From Alphaproteobacteria bacterium (lineage in GTDB: Bacteria; Pseudomonadota; Alphaproteobacteria; HIMB59): a DNA stretch of 51,549 nt. A program made the translations under genes and the position numbers. The DNA lies in assembly GCA_029246865.1 (NCBI GenBank), contig JAQWMI010000045.1, positions 1-51,549 on the forward strand. The letters run 5' to 3'. This document shows, piece by piece, positions 42,724-51,549 of the stretch. Positions within the stretch are counted from its first letter, which is position 1, and every line of letters starts with the position of its first letter. Under the pieces are notes generated by a model. The model was not told the origin of the DNA. It saw only the letters and a program-made list of their open reading frames with translations, and made no database searches.

Positions 42724-45722
42724 TAAACTCTTACTCTTTCCCCTTTAGGGTCTACATAATGGGATGAAACAATTTCAACTGGTATTGAAATATTTTTTAG
42801 GGGATAAACAGCAAATAGCTGTTGTCCAATTTTATTCTTACCATCTTTCAAAACTCCAATTGAGAAAGGGTTATTGTATTCAACACTCCAACATGATGAA
42901 GAAACGTGACCTAATTTTGGGTTTGGTAAAGAGGCTTTATCATTTTCAACTAAATGAGCACCTTCAGGAATTTTAGTTTTCTTATCAACTGGAACTAAGC
43001 CTACTAAAGTTTGTCTTTCAGGATCTACGAAAGCATTTTTTTCTAAAGATCTCTTGCCAATAAAATCCTTTTTTTGACTGACCATGCCTTGTAATCCTAG
43101 GTCATACGGGACTGCTCTACCGTCTAGTTCTGGGCCAGAAACATGACCCATTTCAATTCTTAATGTAGCTAAAGCTTCTGTACCGTAAGGCTGAATACCA
43201 AATTCTTCACCGACTTCCATAATCTTATTCCACATAAATAAACCATGATTAGACTCGACGTTAACCTCATAAGCCAACTCACCTGAAAATGAGATCCTAT
43301 AAAGTTTTACATGTATTCCAGAAAATTCAGTTTCAACTAGACCCATAAAAGGAAAAGCTTCAGTAGAAAAGTCAACAGATGGGAAAAGTTTTTTCATTAA
43401 GTCTCTTGATTTAGGGCCAGCGATTGCAGCTCCTGACCATTGTTCAGTAGTAGACAATACGTTAACCTTTAGTTCTGGCCAAACTACCTGGAGGTAGAAT
43501 TCTAAATGAGAAAGAACATTTGCAGCCTGAGCGGTAGTGGTTGTCATATGAAAATGATTTTCAGATAATCTAGTAGTAGTACCGTCATCAAATACCATAC
43601 CATCTTCTCTTAACATAACTCCGTATCTGGCCTTACCAACAGGAAGTTTCATCCAAGCATTTGTATAAACTCTATTTAATAGTTCGGCTGCATCAGGGCC
43701 TTTAATATCAATTTTTCCAAGTGATGTAACATCACAAATTCCAACAGCTTTGCGAACATTGAGTGCTTCACGATTAACAGCATCGCTCATTGTTTCGTTT
43801 CCTCTTGGATAATATCTAGGTCTTAACCAAAGACCTGCATTAGTAAAAACAACATTATTTTCAACGTGCCAATTATGAGTTGGAGTTTTTCTTGTTGGTT
43901 GGAAATGATTACCAACTTCTCTTCCAACAATAGTTCCTATTGTGACTGGAGTATAAGGTGGTCTAAATGTTGTATGACCTACTTCTGGAACTATTTTTTT
44001 TTGGATATTAGAGACATGTTGTAGTCCATTTAAATTACTTGTCTTTCCTTGATCTCCTGCCATACCAAGAGTTGTATATCTTTTTACATGCTCAATTGAT
44101 CTAAAGCCCTCTCTTACAGCAAGTTCAACATCAGAAACAGCTACATCGTTTTGAAAATCAATAAACCTTTTTGGTTTTTTTCCCTCTGGTAGGGGCATAC
44201 ACCAAAATTTGTCATGAGCTTGGTATGAAGATTCCTTAGAGGTTGGGACAGTAGTGTTCTTATTATTAGAAGTAATGGAATTGGATAAATCAAAACCTAC
44301 TTGAAAACCTTCAGCTAGAGATTGTTTTAGCGTAAAAGATCCATTAGCGGAGCCAACCGCTGTTTCTTTTTGCCTTTTATTATTTGGAACAAACGCATCC
44401 AAGTCTTCGTCAAACTTTAATTTATTTCCGGCTTGAGAAGATAAATGAACCGTAGGAGTCCATCCTCCTGACATACAAATGCAATCACATTCTATTTCTT
44501 CTAAATCTGAGAAACTATCTTTATCTGAATTTAATTTTCCAATAGTTGCCGAGCTAATTTTAAGTCGGCCTTTAACATCAGCTACACCTGAATTAAATTT
44601 AATATCTAATCCTAAAGATTGTGCTTCTTTAACTAAATCTCCGTCTGAATTTTCTCTTGTATCTAATATTAATGCTTTGATATTATTTTTGTTAAATTCA
44701 ATTGCAGCTTTGTAAGCTGAGTCATTGTTTGTAAATATTATTGGTTTTTTACCTACGAGAGTTCCATAAACTTTCATGTATTCTGTTGCAGCACTGGCTA
44801 AAAAAATACCAGGTCTGTCATTATTACCAAATGAGAGAGGCCTCTCAATTGAGCCTGTTGAAACAACGACTTCGCCAGCTCTTATGTAGTGGAGTCTTTG
44901 TCTTGGCGTAAATTCACTAGGATTATCTATGTGATCGCTGACTCTTTCAAACATTACAGTCATATTATGATCATAGTAACCAAACACCTGTGATCTATTT
45001 TTTACGATTACATTTGGTAAACTTTTTAAATGATTAATAGTTTCGTCTGCCCATTCTTGACCAGATTGATTACCAATAGTTACATTATCTGTTAAAAGAG
45101 AACCGCCAAAATGAGCTTTATCTTCCGCTAATATCACTTTAGCTCCATTATTTGCAGCAGCAAGAGCGGCAGCAAGACCTGAAGGACCTGAACCAACAAC
45201 TAAAACATCACAATGCTCATAGTTATGTTCATATCTATCAGGATCTGGTTTTATAGGTGCCACACCCATACCCGCGGCTTTTCTTATAATTGGTTCGTAA
45301 ACACTCATCCAAAAACTTTTGGGCCACATAAAAGTTTTGTAATAAAAACCTGCAGGAAAAAATCTATTTAAGATATTATTAATTTCTCCAATATCAAATT
45401 TAACAGAAGGCCAGCAGTTTTGACTTCTTGCTTTTAAACCTTCAGTAATTTCAACTTCGGTTGCCATAATATTAGGCTCTGATTTATCACCTTCATGAAG
45501 TTGGACCATAGCGTTAGGTTCTTCAACACCAACTCCAAGGAAACCTCTAGGCCTATGGTACTTGAAACTTCTACCAACTAAATGAACCCCGTTAGCAATT
45601 AGAGCTGAGGCTAGAGTATCACCTTCAAAACCTTGGTAAGAGTCCCCATTAAAAATAAAATTAACAATTTTACTTTTATTAATAAGATTACTTTCAATTG
45701 TTGTTCTAAATGTACCGGTCAT
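42723..45722 (-). CDS. mgdC: N-methylglutamate dehydrogenase subunit C (SoxA-like alpha subunit)
   Basis: 999 aa, the size of sarcosine oxidase alpha. It has an N-terminal Fer2-like domain (about 15-100, FIFNGDSYQGFEGDTLASAL, with no cluster cysteines), a dinucleotide-binding domain (VVGSGPSGLAAALAAANNGA, near 175), and a C-terminal GcvT/tetrahydrofolate domain (about 610-999, GLWLRPRYYPRG, GICDVTSLGKIDIKGPDA, YGTEALATLRIEMGH). The folate domain would trap the methyl-derived carbon as 5,10-methylene-THF. It lies in the middle of the operon, 5 bp after mgdB. Confidence 0.88.
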   Translation of the reverse strand: MTGTFRTTIESNLINKSKIVNFIFNGDSYQGFEGDTLASALIANGVHLVGRSFKYHRPRGFLGVGVEEPNAMVQLHEGDKSEPNIMATEVEITEGLKARSQNCWPSVKFDIGEINNILNRFFPAGFYYKTFMWPKSFWMSVYEPIIRKAAGMGVAPIKPDPDRYEHNYEHCDVLVVGSGPSGLAAALAAANNGAKVILAEDKAHFGGSLLTDNVTIGNQSGQEWADETINHLKSLPNVIVKNRSQVFGYYDHNMTVMFERVSDHIDNPSEFTPRQRLHYIRAGEVVVSTGSIERPLSFGNNDRPGIFLASAATEYMKVYGTLVGKKPIIFTNNDSAYKAAIEFNKNNIKALILDTRENSDGDLVKEAQSLGLDIKFNSGVADVKGRLKISSATIGKLNSDKDSFSDLEEIECDCICMSGGWTPTVHLSSQAGNKLKFDEDLDAFVPNNKRQKETAVGSANGSFTLKQSLAEGFQVGFDLSNSITSNNKNTTVPTSKESSYQAHDKFWCMPLPEGKKPKRFIDFQNDVAVSDVELAVREGFRSIEHVKRYTTLGMAGDQGKTSNLNGLQHVSNIQKKIVPEVGHTTFRPPYTPVTIGTIVGREVGNHFQPTRKTPTHNWHVENNVVFTNAGLWLRPRYYPRGNETMSDAVNREALNVRKAVGICDVTSLGKIDIKGPDAAELLNRVYTNAWMKLPVGKARYGVMLREDGMVFDDGTTTRLSENHFHMTTTTAQAANVLSHLEFYLQVVWPELKVNVLSTTEQWSGAAIAGPKSRDLMKKLFPSVDFSTEAFPFMGLVETEFSGIHVKLYRISFSGELAYEVNVESNHGLFMWNKIMEVGEEFGIQPYGTEALATLRIEMGHVSGPELDGRAVPYDLGLQGMVSQKKDFIGKRSLEKNAFVDPERQTLVGLVPVDKKTKIPEGAHLVENDKASLPNPKLGHVSSSCWSVEYNNPFSIGVLKDGKNKIGQQLFAVYPLKNISIPVEIVSSHYVDPKGERVRV

Positions 45723-45727
45723 AATTT

Positions 45728-45994
45728 TTATAAGTCTTCTTCTAACTTTGCAGTATTAAATATTTCATGAGTAGCCGTATCCCTTAACGCCTTAAACCAT
45801 TGTCTGCAACCAGATACATGATGCCAGAACTCCTGATGCTTACCTCTAGGGTTATCTCTAAAGTAAACAAAGTCATCCCAATCTTTTGTAGAGACTTCTT
45901 CTCCTAATTTAGGTCTTTTAATAGTTGCATCACCACCATAAGCAAATTCATTTTGTGATCTCTTACCACAATGAGGGCATTTAATTTCTAACAT
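45728..45994 (-). CDS. mgdB: N-methylglutamate dehydrogenase subunit B (SoxD-like delta subunit)
   Basis: 88 aa zinc-binding small subunit. CPHCGKRSQNEFAYGGDA at the N-terminus and EFWHHVSGCRQWF later carry the likely Cys/His ligands, as in sarcosine oxidase delta. It is three bases after mgdA and 5 bp before mgdC. Confidence 0.9.
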   Translation of the reverse strand: MLEIKCPHCGKRSQNEFAYGGDATIKRPKLGEEVSTKDWDDFVYFRDNPRGKHQEFWHHVSGCRQWFKALRDTATHEIFNTAKLEEDL

Positions 45995-45997
45995 AAA

Positions 45998-47254
45998 CTA
46001 GCCTATCCAAGGTTTTGGACCGACACCCTTTTCATCAAGAATATTACCAGTGTGAAATCTCTCTAAGTTAAATGGTTCGTTTAATTCATGAGGTTCGTTT
46101 TTAGCAATAGTATGAGCAAACACAAAACCAGAACAAGGAGTTGCCTTAAAGCCTCCATAGCACCAACCACAGTTTAGATAAACACCGTCGATATGAGTTT
46201 TATCAATGATTGGAGTTCCGTCCATTGACATATCCATTATGCCTCCCCAACTTCTTAACATCTTTAATCTACTGAAATTTGGAAACACGGCTAATCCTCC
46301 TGATAAAACATGTTGTATCATTGGTAAGTTACCTCTTTGTGCGTAGCTATTGTAACCATCCAAATCGCCACCCATAACCATCTCACCTTTGTCTGATTGA
46401 CTGCAGTAAAAGTGTCCAGCTCCAAAAGTAACAACATTATGAAGAAGTGGTTTCACAGGTTCAGAAACACAGGCTTGTAAGACGTGAGCTTCAATTGGTA
46501 ATCTCATATTTAGCTTATCAGCAAGTAAGGTAGTACTTCCTGCAACGCACAGACCAACTTTTTTAGCTTTAATATCTCCTCGAGATGTTCTTACTCCAGA
46601 AATTTTTCCATTTTCAACATCAAATCCTGTAACTTCACAATTTTGAATAATATCAACTCCCATTGCATCAGCTTGCCTAGCATAACCCCAAGCAACTGCA
46701 TCATGACGTGCAGTACCACCTCTTGGCTGCATTAAACCTCCAACTATAGGAAAGCGACAAGTTTCAGAAAAATCAGCAAAGGGAATCATTTTCCTAACTT
46801 CTTCTCTATTAAGTAAAATAGCATCGATGCCATTTAATCTCATAGAGTTACCTCTTCTAGCATAGGCGTTCAGTTGACCATCTGTGTGCGCTAAATTAAT
46901 TATCCCTCTTGGGGAGTACATTACGTTGTAATTTAATTCTTGACTTAAATTTTCCCAAAGTTTCATCCCCAACTCATAGAAATGCGCATTAGCATCAAAC
47001 ATATAATTTGATCTTAAGATAGTAGTGTTTCGTCCGACGTTACCTCCACCAATCCAACCTTTTTCAATCACAGCAACATTGGTAATGTTATGTTCTTTTG
47101 CTAAGTAATAAGCAGTAGCCAATCCGTGTCCACCACCACCAATTATTATGACGTCATATTCTTTTTTAGGCTGAGGGTCTTTCCAAGCTAGATCCCAATT
47201 CTGATGATCAGAGAAAGCGTTTTTAATTAAACTAAATACTGAATATTTTTGCAT
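45998..47254 (-). CDS. mgdA: N-methylglutamate dehydrogenase subunit A (SoxB-like beta subunit)
   Basis: FAD/FMN amine dehydrogenase, 418 aa. The dinucleotide site is IIIGGGGHGLATAYYLA (36-52). The stretch GGTARHDAVAWGYAR puts His184 at the place of the covalently linked flavin in sarcosine oxidase beta. The C-terminal YLNCGWCYGGFKATP closes the FAD site. It is first gene of the seven-gene minus-strand operon, with a palindromic operator 58 bp upstream. By itself it cannot be told from SoxB. Confidence 0.88.
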   Translation of the reverse strand: MQKYSVFSLIKNAFSDHQNWDLAWKDPQPKKEYDVIIIGGGGHGLATAYYLAKEHNITNVAVIEKGWIGGGNVGRNTTILRSNYMFDANAHFYELGMKLWENLSQELNYNVMYSPRGIINLAHTDGQLNAYARRGNSMRLNGIDAILLNREEVRKMIPFADFSETCRFPIVGGLMQPRGGTARHDAVAWGYARQADAMGVDIIQNCEVTGFDVENGKISGVRTSRGDIKAKKVGLCVAGSTTLLADKLNMRLPIEAHVLQACVSEPVKPLLHNVVTFGAGHFYCSQSDKGEMVMGGDLDGYNSYAQRGNLPMIQHVLSGGLAVFPNFSRLKMLRSWGGIMDMSMDGTPIIDKTHIDGVYLNCGWCYGGFKATPCSGFVFAHTIAKNEPHELNEPFNLERFHTGNILDEKGVGPKPWIG

Positions 47255-47311
47255 TACTATATTATTCTTTTTTTAAAAATATATAGATCAATTTTGATTC
47301 TTTATTACCAT

Positions 47312-47328
47312 GTTTCATATTATGGAAC
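47312..47328. promoter_or_regulatory. Candidate IclR operator between mgdA and tmm
   Basis: GTTTCATATTATGGAAC, 7-bp arms with one mismatch; the symmetry continues three bases further out on each side (CAT...ATG). It lies 58 bp before mgdA and 106 bp before tmm, in a 179-bp divergent promoter region. Confidence 0.75.
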
Positions 47329-47433
47329 ATGATTAAGTCTAGAAAATATCTCAACATAATCAACTTAAAACAAACTATTTGTTAAAATTATGTTTATCTA
47401 ATAATATCATTTCAGGTTTAAAGGGAGTAATTA

Positions 47434-48774
47434 ATGACAAAAATAGCAATCATTGGAGCAGGACCGAGTGGCTTAGCTCAATTAAGAGCATTCGAATCAG
47501 CTGAAAAAAATGGAGATAAAATTCCAGAGGTTGTTTGTTTTGAAAAACAAGAGGACTGGGGTGGACTATGGAATTACACTTGGAGAACAGGAACTGATGA
47601 ATTTGGCGAACCTGTGCACTGCAGTATGTACAGATACCTTTGGTCTAATGGCCCTAAAGAATGCTTAGAATTTGCCGACTATAGTTTCGAAGAGCATTTT
47701 GGAAAACCTATAGCATCTTATCCACCAAGAGCTGTTATGTTGGATTATATTCAAGGAAGATTAGCAAAATCTAATTTTAGAGATAAAATCAAATTTAGAA
47801 CTCCTGTGAGAAGTGTAATTTTTAACAAAGAGAAAAATAATTTTACAATTACATCTCACGATCTTAAAAGTGATAAAGTTAATGTCGATGAATTTGATTT
47901 TGTTGTATGTGCAAGCGGTCATTTTTCAACCCCTAATGTACCAAGCTTTGATGGGTTAGATAAATTTGGTGGGCGTGTCATGCATGCGCATGATTTTAGA
48001 GATGCATTGGAATTTAAAGATAAAGATCTATTAATTGTTGGTACAAGTTACTCTGCTGAAGATATTGCCTCTCAATGCTATAAATATGGAGCAAAATCTA
48101 TAACCATTAGTTATAGAACTAATCCTACAGGTTTTCATTGGCCTGAAAATTTTTCTCAAGTTCCTTTAATAAGTAAAATTGAAGAAGGAAATAAGATTCA
48201 TTTCATTGATGGTTCTACTCGAGTTGTGGATGCTATTGTATTGTGTACTGGCTATTTGCATCACTTTCCTTTTCTAACCGATGATTTAAAACTGAAAACT
48301 AATAACTGCCTATGGCCGTTAGGAATTTACAAAGGTATTTTCTGGGTAGATAATCCAAAAATGATGTATCTTGGAATGCAAGATCAATTTTATACTTTTA
48401 ATATGTTTGATGTGCAGGCTTGGTATGCAAGGGATTATATGATGGGAAAAATCGCTCTTCCTAATAAAGATGAAATGCTTAAAAATAATCAAGATTGGAA
48501 AGATAGAGAAGAGAAACTTGAGACTGACGAGGATATGATCTGGTTCCAGGGTGATTATACAAAAGAGTTAATGGAAGCTACAGACTACCCAACCTTTGAT
48601 ATAGAAGGTGTTAATAATTTATTCATGGAATGGGAACATGATAAACATAATGATATAATGGGTTACAGAAATAAGTCCTATAAGTCACTCATGACTGGAA
48701 ATACTGCTCCAGCCCATCACACGCCATGGCTTGATGAACTGGATGACTCTTATGATTCATATATGAAGAATTAA
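47434..48774 (+). CDS. tmm: Trimethylamine monooxygenase (Tmm)
   Basis: NADPH/O2-dependent flavin monooxygenase that oxidises trimethylamine to TMAO. It has 446 aa. The FAD site is [14 protein letters not shown], the FMO signature [13 protein letters not shown], and the NADPH site [12 protein letters not shown]. The stretches [20 protein letters not shown] and [15 protein letters not shown] are typical of marine bacterial Tmm rather than of other FMOs. GGGAG precedes the ATG. It is divergent from mgdABCD-mgsABC and convergent (past a small reading frame) with tdm, the enzyme that uses its product. Confidence 0.93.
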   Translation: MTKIAIIGAGPSGLAQLRAFESAEKNGDKIPEVVCFEKQEDWGGLWNYTWRTGTDEFGEPVHCSMYRYLWSNGPKECLEFADYSFEEHFGKPIASYPPRAVMLDYIQGRLAKSNFRDKIKFRTPVRSVIFNKEKNNFTITSHDLKSDKVNVDEFDFVVCASGHFSTPNVPSFDGLDKFGGRVMHAHDFRDALEFKDKDLLIVGTSYSAEDIASQCYKYGAKSITISYRTNPTGFHWPENFSQVPLISKIEEGNKIHFIDGSTRVVDAIVLCTGYLHHFPFLTDDLKLKTNNCLWPLGIYKGIFWVDNPKMMYLGMQDQFYTFNMFDVQAWYARDYMMGKIALPNKDEMLKNNQDWKDREEKLETDEDMIWFQGDYTKELMEATDYPTFDIEGVNNLFMEWEHDKHNDIMGYRNKSYKSLMTGNTAPAHHTPWLDELDDSYDSYMKN

Positions 48775-48783
48775 AAGTATATT

Positions 48784-48966
48784 TTAGTTTTTACTTTTAA
48801 CCCTATTTGTATCTTCCATCCAAGATTTATATTTATAATTCTTATGAAGATTTACTTGGTGTACTAAATTGAATCTGTCAATAAAAGAGGGGATATAAGA
48901 CTCTTCTATTTTTTTTGCTATCTTTTGAGAGCAAAAGTTTATCTTTGTTTTTGTTTTACTAGCCAT
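48784..48966 (-). CDS. Possible 60-aa protein, unknown
   Basis: Open frame of 60 codons, lysine-rich (MASKTKTKINFCSQK...), with no recognised domain and no clear ribosome site. It sits between the tmm and tdm ends, the only gene-free space there. It could be a small real gene or chance. The rest of the gap (48967-49077) is AT-rich and shows nothing else. Confidence 0.35.
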   Translation of the reverse strand: MASKTKTKINFCSQKIAKKIEESYIPSFIDRFNLVHQVNLHKNYKYKSWMEDTNRVKSKN

Positions 48967-49077
48967 AAGATAAAAATATTAAAAACAAAAAGTATGTAAA
49001 TTATTTTTTTTTTCGATGAATTAATTCAATAATTCCGATAGTAGTTTGGAAATAAATTCAGATTTGTAAATTAGTAT

Positions 49078-51423
49078 TTAAGCTTTAACTCTTGATTTAT
49101 CAGGATCATAAAAAGGAAATCTCACAACTTTCGCTTTAATTCTTTTTTGATGTCCATCTAACTTACCAATTTCAACTTCTGTATCAATAGTAGAATAATT
49201 GATATCCAATTTACATAAAGCTATCATTTTTTTTAATGTTGGCGATTTCATCCCACTTGTAATGGTGCCTATTTGAGCTCTTCCACCAACTTCATGAACA
49301 CAGTCTCCATGTCCACACAGTTCATTACCATCAATCTCAAGACCAACTAAAGTTCTTTGAGGACTTGCTTTTCTTTTAATTAAGTTATCTTTGCCAATAA
49401 AATCATCCTCTTTAGATTTTAAGGGCACTGTAAAACTAATACCTGCCTCAAATGGATCCGTTTGATCATCAAATTCATAATTTGCAAAAATAAGTCCAGC
49501 TTCAATTCTTACTAAATCCAGAGCATCTAACCCCATAGGCAAAATTTGAAATTCCTTACCAGCTTCCATCACAGCATCCCAAACTTCAGTAGCATGTCTT
49601 GGATGACAAAAAATTTCATAGCCTAGTTCTCCAGTGTATCCTGTTCGAGAAACCATAATAGGAATACCATTTAATTGATGTAAATTACCTATTGTAAATC
49701 TAAACCAACCTAAATCTTGAAGAGAGACTTGATGGTCAGGAGTCCAAGTAATTTTTTTCATTATCTCTCTACTTCTAGGTCCTTGAACAGAAACGTTATG
49801 AAGATTATCAGTAGATGACTTGATCCAAACTTTTAATCCAAATTCCTTAGCCTTCTCTCTTAGCCATTCTCCACAGTATTCATCTCCACAAATCCATCTA
49901 AAATTAGTATCAGTCATTCTAAATACTGTTCCGTCGTCAACCATACCACCATGTTCATAGCACATGGCTGTGTACACAACTTGTCCTACAGCTAATTTTC
50001 TAATATTTCTTGTGCAGGTTCTTTGCATAAGCTCTTCAGCATCTGGACCTAAAATTTCAAATTTTCTTAATGCGGATAAATCCATAATAATAGCTCTTTC
50101 GCGACAAGCTTCGTATTCTTGAAGAGCGCCATTATTGTTATATTTTGTTGCAAGCCAAAAACCTTTATAATCAACTATGTTATCTGTAAGTTTAGATACT
50201 CTTGGATGAAATCCTGTTTCTTTTGTAAGTTTTGGTTCTGAGTCTGGCTTCATTCTAAATGCCCCTCCTTTACTATAGGGCTTTTTTGGTCTGTAAATTC
50301 TAACAAAGATATCCGTACAATTCCATCCATTAGCTGCATCAATATCATCTGGACATGCAGAAGAAATACACACTAAAGGCTTAAGAGCTTTAAACAAAAT
50401 ATAATCACCTGGCCTTGAATAGGGTTCGTCAAAAATAAGAGAGTTGTTACTGTCAATGCCAGTATTATAAAATAAATTAACTGCATTCCATCCAAGTCTT
50501 TTTCTGACCGAATACTTGTCTAAAGCATAATTAAAATTATCAGAACAATTAGGATGACCAAAATATCCGTGATCATCATAAAATTTTGAAGAACAGGCTA
50601 TACCATAAGTATCATGATGACCTACTGTATCTCTGATCACCTCAACTAAAGGTTCGTGATTTTCTGTAAAGTATTTTGAATGTAATCCTGGATTAGAAGT
50701 TCCGCCCATAATGTATCTAGAATTAGTAGTATCTATTACAGACTCCTTACCGTTTTGTAAATCTGTAGCATCAAAAGCTGTAAAATCAGAACACTGTCGA
50801 CCAAAAACATCTATAACTTGTATGTAGTCACCCTCTTCAACCTCATAGGCTTTAGCAGTTTGTCTCTTTATAAATATTTCTTGAATTGGATTTCCAATTG
50901 GATCAGGCAGCAAATATTCACCTTCGACTCTTGATTTAATTCTTTCAACAATTACTCTTAAATCCGTAGCAGGTACACCACTTGAAATAATATCCATATC
51001 ACCCGGAGCTGAAATAATACATATACAATTTTCTTGAGCTATAAATTTTTCAATAGATCCTTTTTCAGCTTCATTGGAAAAAACGAGAGTAGACTGATTA
51101 ATACTGTTAATATCAATACTATATTTTTTTAATTTTAATCGAGCGACTGTTGCGGACTCACTGTCATCATTTAAAATTTTTTTTGTTAAGGAGCCATCAT
51201 ACTCTTTTTTTAACCCTAATGCTGAAAGATCATTTTTCCCATTTTTTAAGAAAGTTACAATTTCGGCTTTTTGATATCCTTCAAGATTTAATATGTGAAA
51301 GCTATCACCTGTAGATAATTTCATAGCCATTGAACCATTACCAACAACAGAGTATTGCTCTTGATTATCTGCTAAGGCTGGTAGACCCGGCTCGTAAGGT
51401 CTAGATATTGAAGAAATAATCAT
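49078..51423 (-). CDS. tdm: Trimethylamine N-oxide demethylase (Tdm)
   Basis: Splits TMAO to dimethylamine and formaldehyde. It has 781 aa, with a DUF1989-type catalytic domain (about 150-390) and a C-terminal GcvT tetrahydrofolate domain (about 405-781, IMDLSALRKFEILGPDAEEL, GDEYCGEWL, GMKSPTLKK). Cys277, Cys293 and Cys357 are spaced 16 and 64 apart, the same spacing I recall for the zinc-binding Cys263, Cys279 and Cys343 of Methylocella silvestris Tdm. The folate domain may capture the formaldehyde. No clear ribosome site precedes the ATG at 51423. A palindromic operator lies 52 bp upstream. Confidence 0.9.
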   Translation of the reverse strand: MIISSISRPYEPGLPALADNQEQYSVVGNGSMAMKLSTGDSFHILNLEGYQKAEIVTFLKNGKNDLSALGLKKEYDGSLTKKILNDDSESATVARLKLKKYSIDINSINQSTLVFSNEAEKGSIEKFIAQENCICIISAPGDMDIISSGVPATDLRVIVERIKSRVEGEYLLPDPIGNPIQEIFIKRQTAKAYEVEEGDYIQVIDVFGRQCSDFTAFDATDLQNGKESVIDTTNSRYIMGGTSNPGLHSKYFTENHEPLVEVIRDTVGHHDTYGIACSSKFYDDHGYFGHPNCSDNFNYALDKYSVRKRLGWNAVNLFYNTGIDSNNSLIFDEPYSRPGDYILFKALKPLVCISSACPDDIDAANGWNCTDIFVRIYRPKKPYSKGGAFRMKPDSEPKLTKETGFHPRVSKLTDNIVDYKGFWLATKYNNNGALQEYEACRERAIIMDLSALRKFEILGPDAEELMQRTCTRNIRKLAVGQVVYTAMCYEHGGMVDDGTVFRMTDTNFRWICGDEYCGEWLREKAKEFGLKVWIKSSTDNLHNVSVQGPRSREIMKKITWTPDHQVSLQDLGWFRFTIGNLHQLNGIPIMVSRTGYTGELGYEIFCHPRHATEVWDAVMEAGKEFQILPMGLDALDLVRIEAGLIFANYEFDDQTDPFEAGISFTVPLKSKEDDFIGKDNLIKRKASPQRTLVGLEIDGNELCGHGDCVHEVGGRAQIGTITSGMKSPTLKKMIALCKLDINYSTIDTEVEIGKLDGHQKRIKAKVVRFPFYDPDKSRVKA

Positions 51424-51474
51424 TAATTAATCTTATTAGTTTTTTCTTAAAAAAGAATACTTAATGTTAACGAT

Positions 51475-51490
51475 TTTCATAATATGAAAC
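51475..51490. promoter_or_regulatory. Candidate IclR operator before tdm
   Basis: TTTCATAATATGAAAC, perfect 6-bp arms with a 3-base centre, 52 bp before the tdm start codon. It has the same pattern and nearly the same distance as the sites before mgdA and the FAD oxidoreductase. The remaining bases to the window end (51491-51549) show no gene. Confidence 0.73.
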
Positions 51491-51549
51491 GAATTTTAAT
51501 ATCGTTAAACAGAGATTTTTGAAAAAACATTTAAAACAATTGCGCCTAT

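Noticed and set aside
42118-47254. Calling the four-subunit enzyme sarcosine oxidase (soxBDAG)
   Set aside because: The families are indistinguishable by motif, but continuity with mgsABC, gmaS and tmm favours N-methylglutamate dehydrogenase; kept as the stated alternative.

Overview
The window looks like a stretch of a streamlined, AT-rich marine alphaproteobacterium (HIMB59/AEGEAN-169- or SAR11-like). The grounds are very low G+C, tightly packed genes, many 1-13 bp overlaps, almost no intergenic DNA, a lon-clpX-clpP-tig block, a SUF operon and a full set of methylated-amine genes. The taxon is inferred from gene content and style, not from a marker-gene search. I saw no rRNA, CRISPR array, transposase or prophage.

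Layout. 1-4.5 kb: lon (cut by the window edge, with a GC-rich non-native tip at 1-92), clpX, clpP, tig, tRNA-Leu(TAG) and tRNA-His(GTG), all on the minus strand. 4.5-8.7 kb: a nitrogen-control block of glnB, glnA and convergent glnE, with a near-perfect 22-bp direct repeat upstream of glnB. 8.7-24 kb: housekeeping genes, namely dusA, a lipid-A N-domain protein split by an A11 tract, a GT2 glycosyltransferase, hisI, a threonyl-tRNA synthetase without its TGS domain, two convergent DMT permeases, sufBCDS-sufT-sufA, mnmA, a small alpha/beta hydrolase, anmK and tyrS. 24-31.7 kb: amine/ammonium genes, namely a glutamine-synthetase (GS)-like ligase with a MetX-like hydrolase, a class-I amidotransferase, two tiny membrane proteins, an ammonium transporter, gmaS, an unknown protein and a SpeD-like protein. 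31.7-38.2 kb: an operon of a FAD oxidoreductase, another GS-like ligase, a first glutamate-synthase-like three-subunit set (glxBCD type) and an unknown Lys-rich protein. 38.3-39.1 kb: an IclR regulator. 39.2-47.3 kb: a seven-gene operon mgdABCD-mgsABC. 47.4-51.4 kb: trimethylamine monooxygenase (tmm) and TMAO demethylase (tdm).

How it works together. Tmm oxidises trimethylamine to TMAO, and Tdm splits TMAO into dimethylamine and formaldehyde. Dimethylamine monooxygenase is not in the window. Monomethylamine would be joined to glutamate by GmaS, converted to N-methylglutamate by MgsABC, and demethylated back to glutamate by MgdABCD, giving a one-carbon unit. A 15-bp palindrome, TTYCAT-WWW-ATGRAA, occurs six times at five intergenic locations: between amt and gmaS, before the FAD-oxidoreductase operon, twice before iclR, between mgdA and tmm, and before tdm. 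I infer that it is the operator of the IclR protein and that it ties these units into one methylated-amine regulon. The least explained part is the parallel FAD oxidoreductase-GS-glxBCD-164 aa operon, which carries the same operator and may process a second amine.
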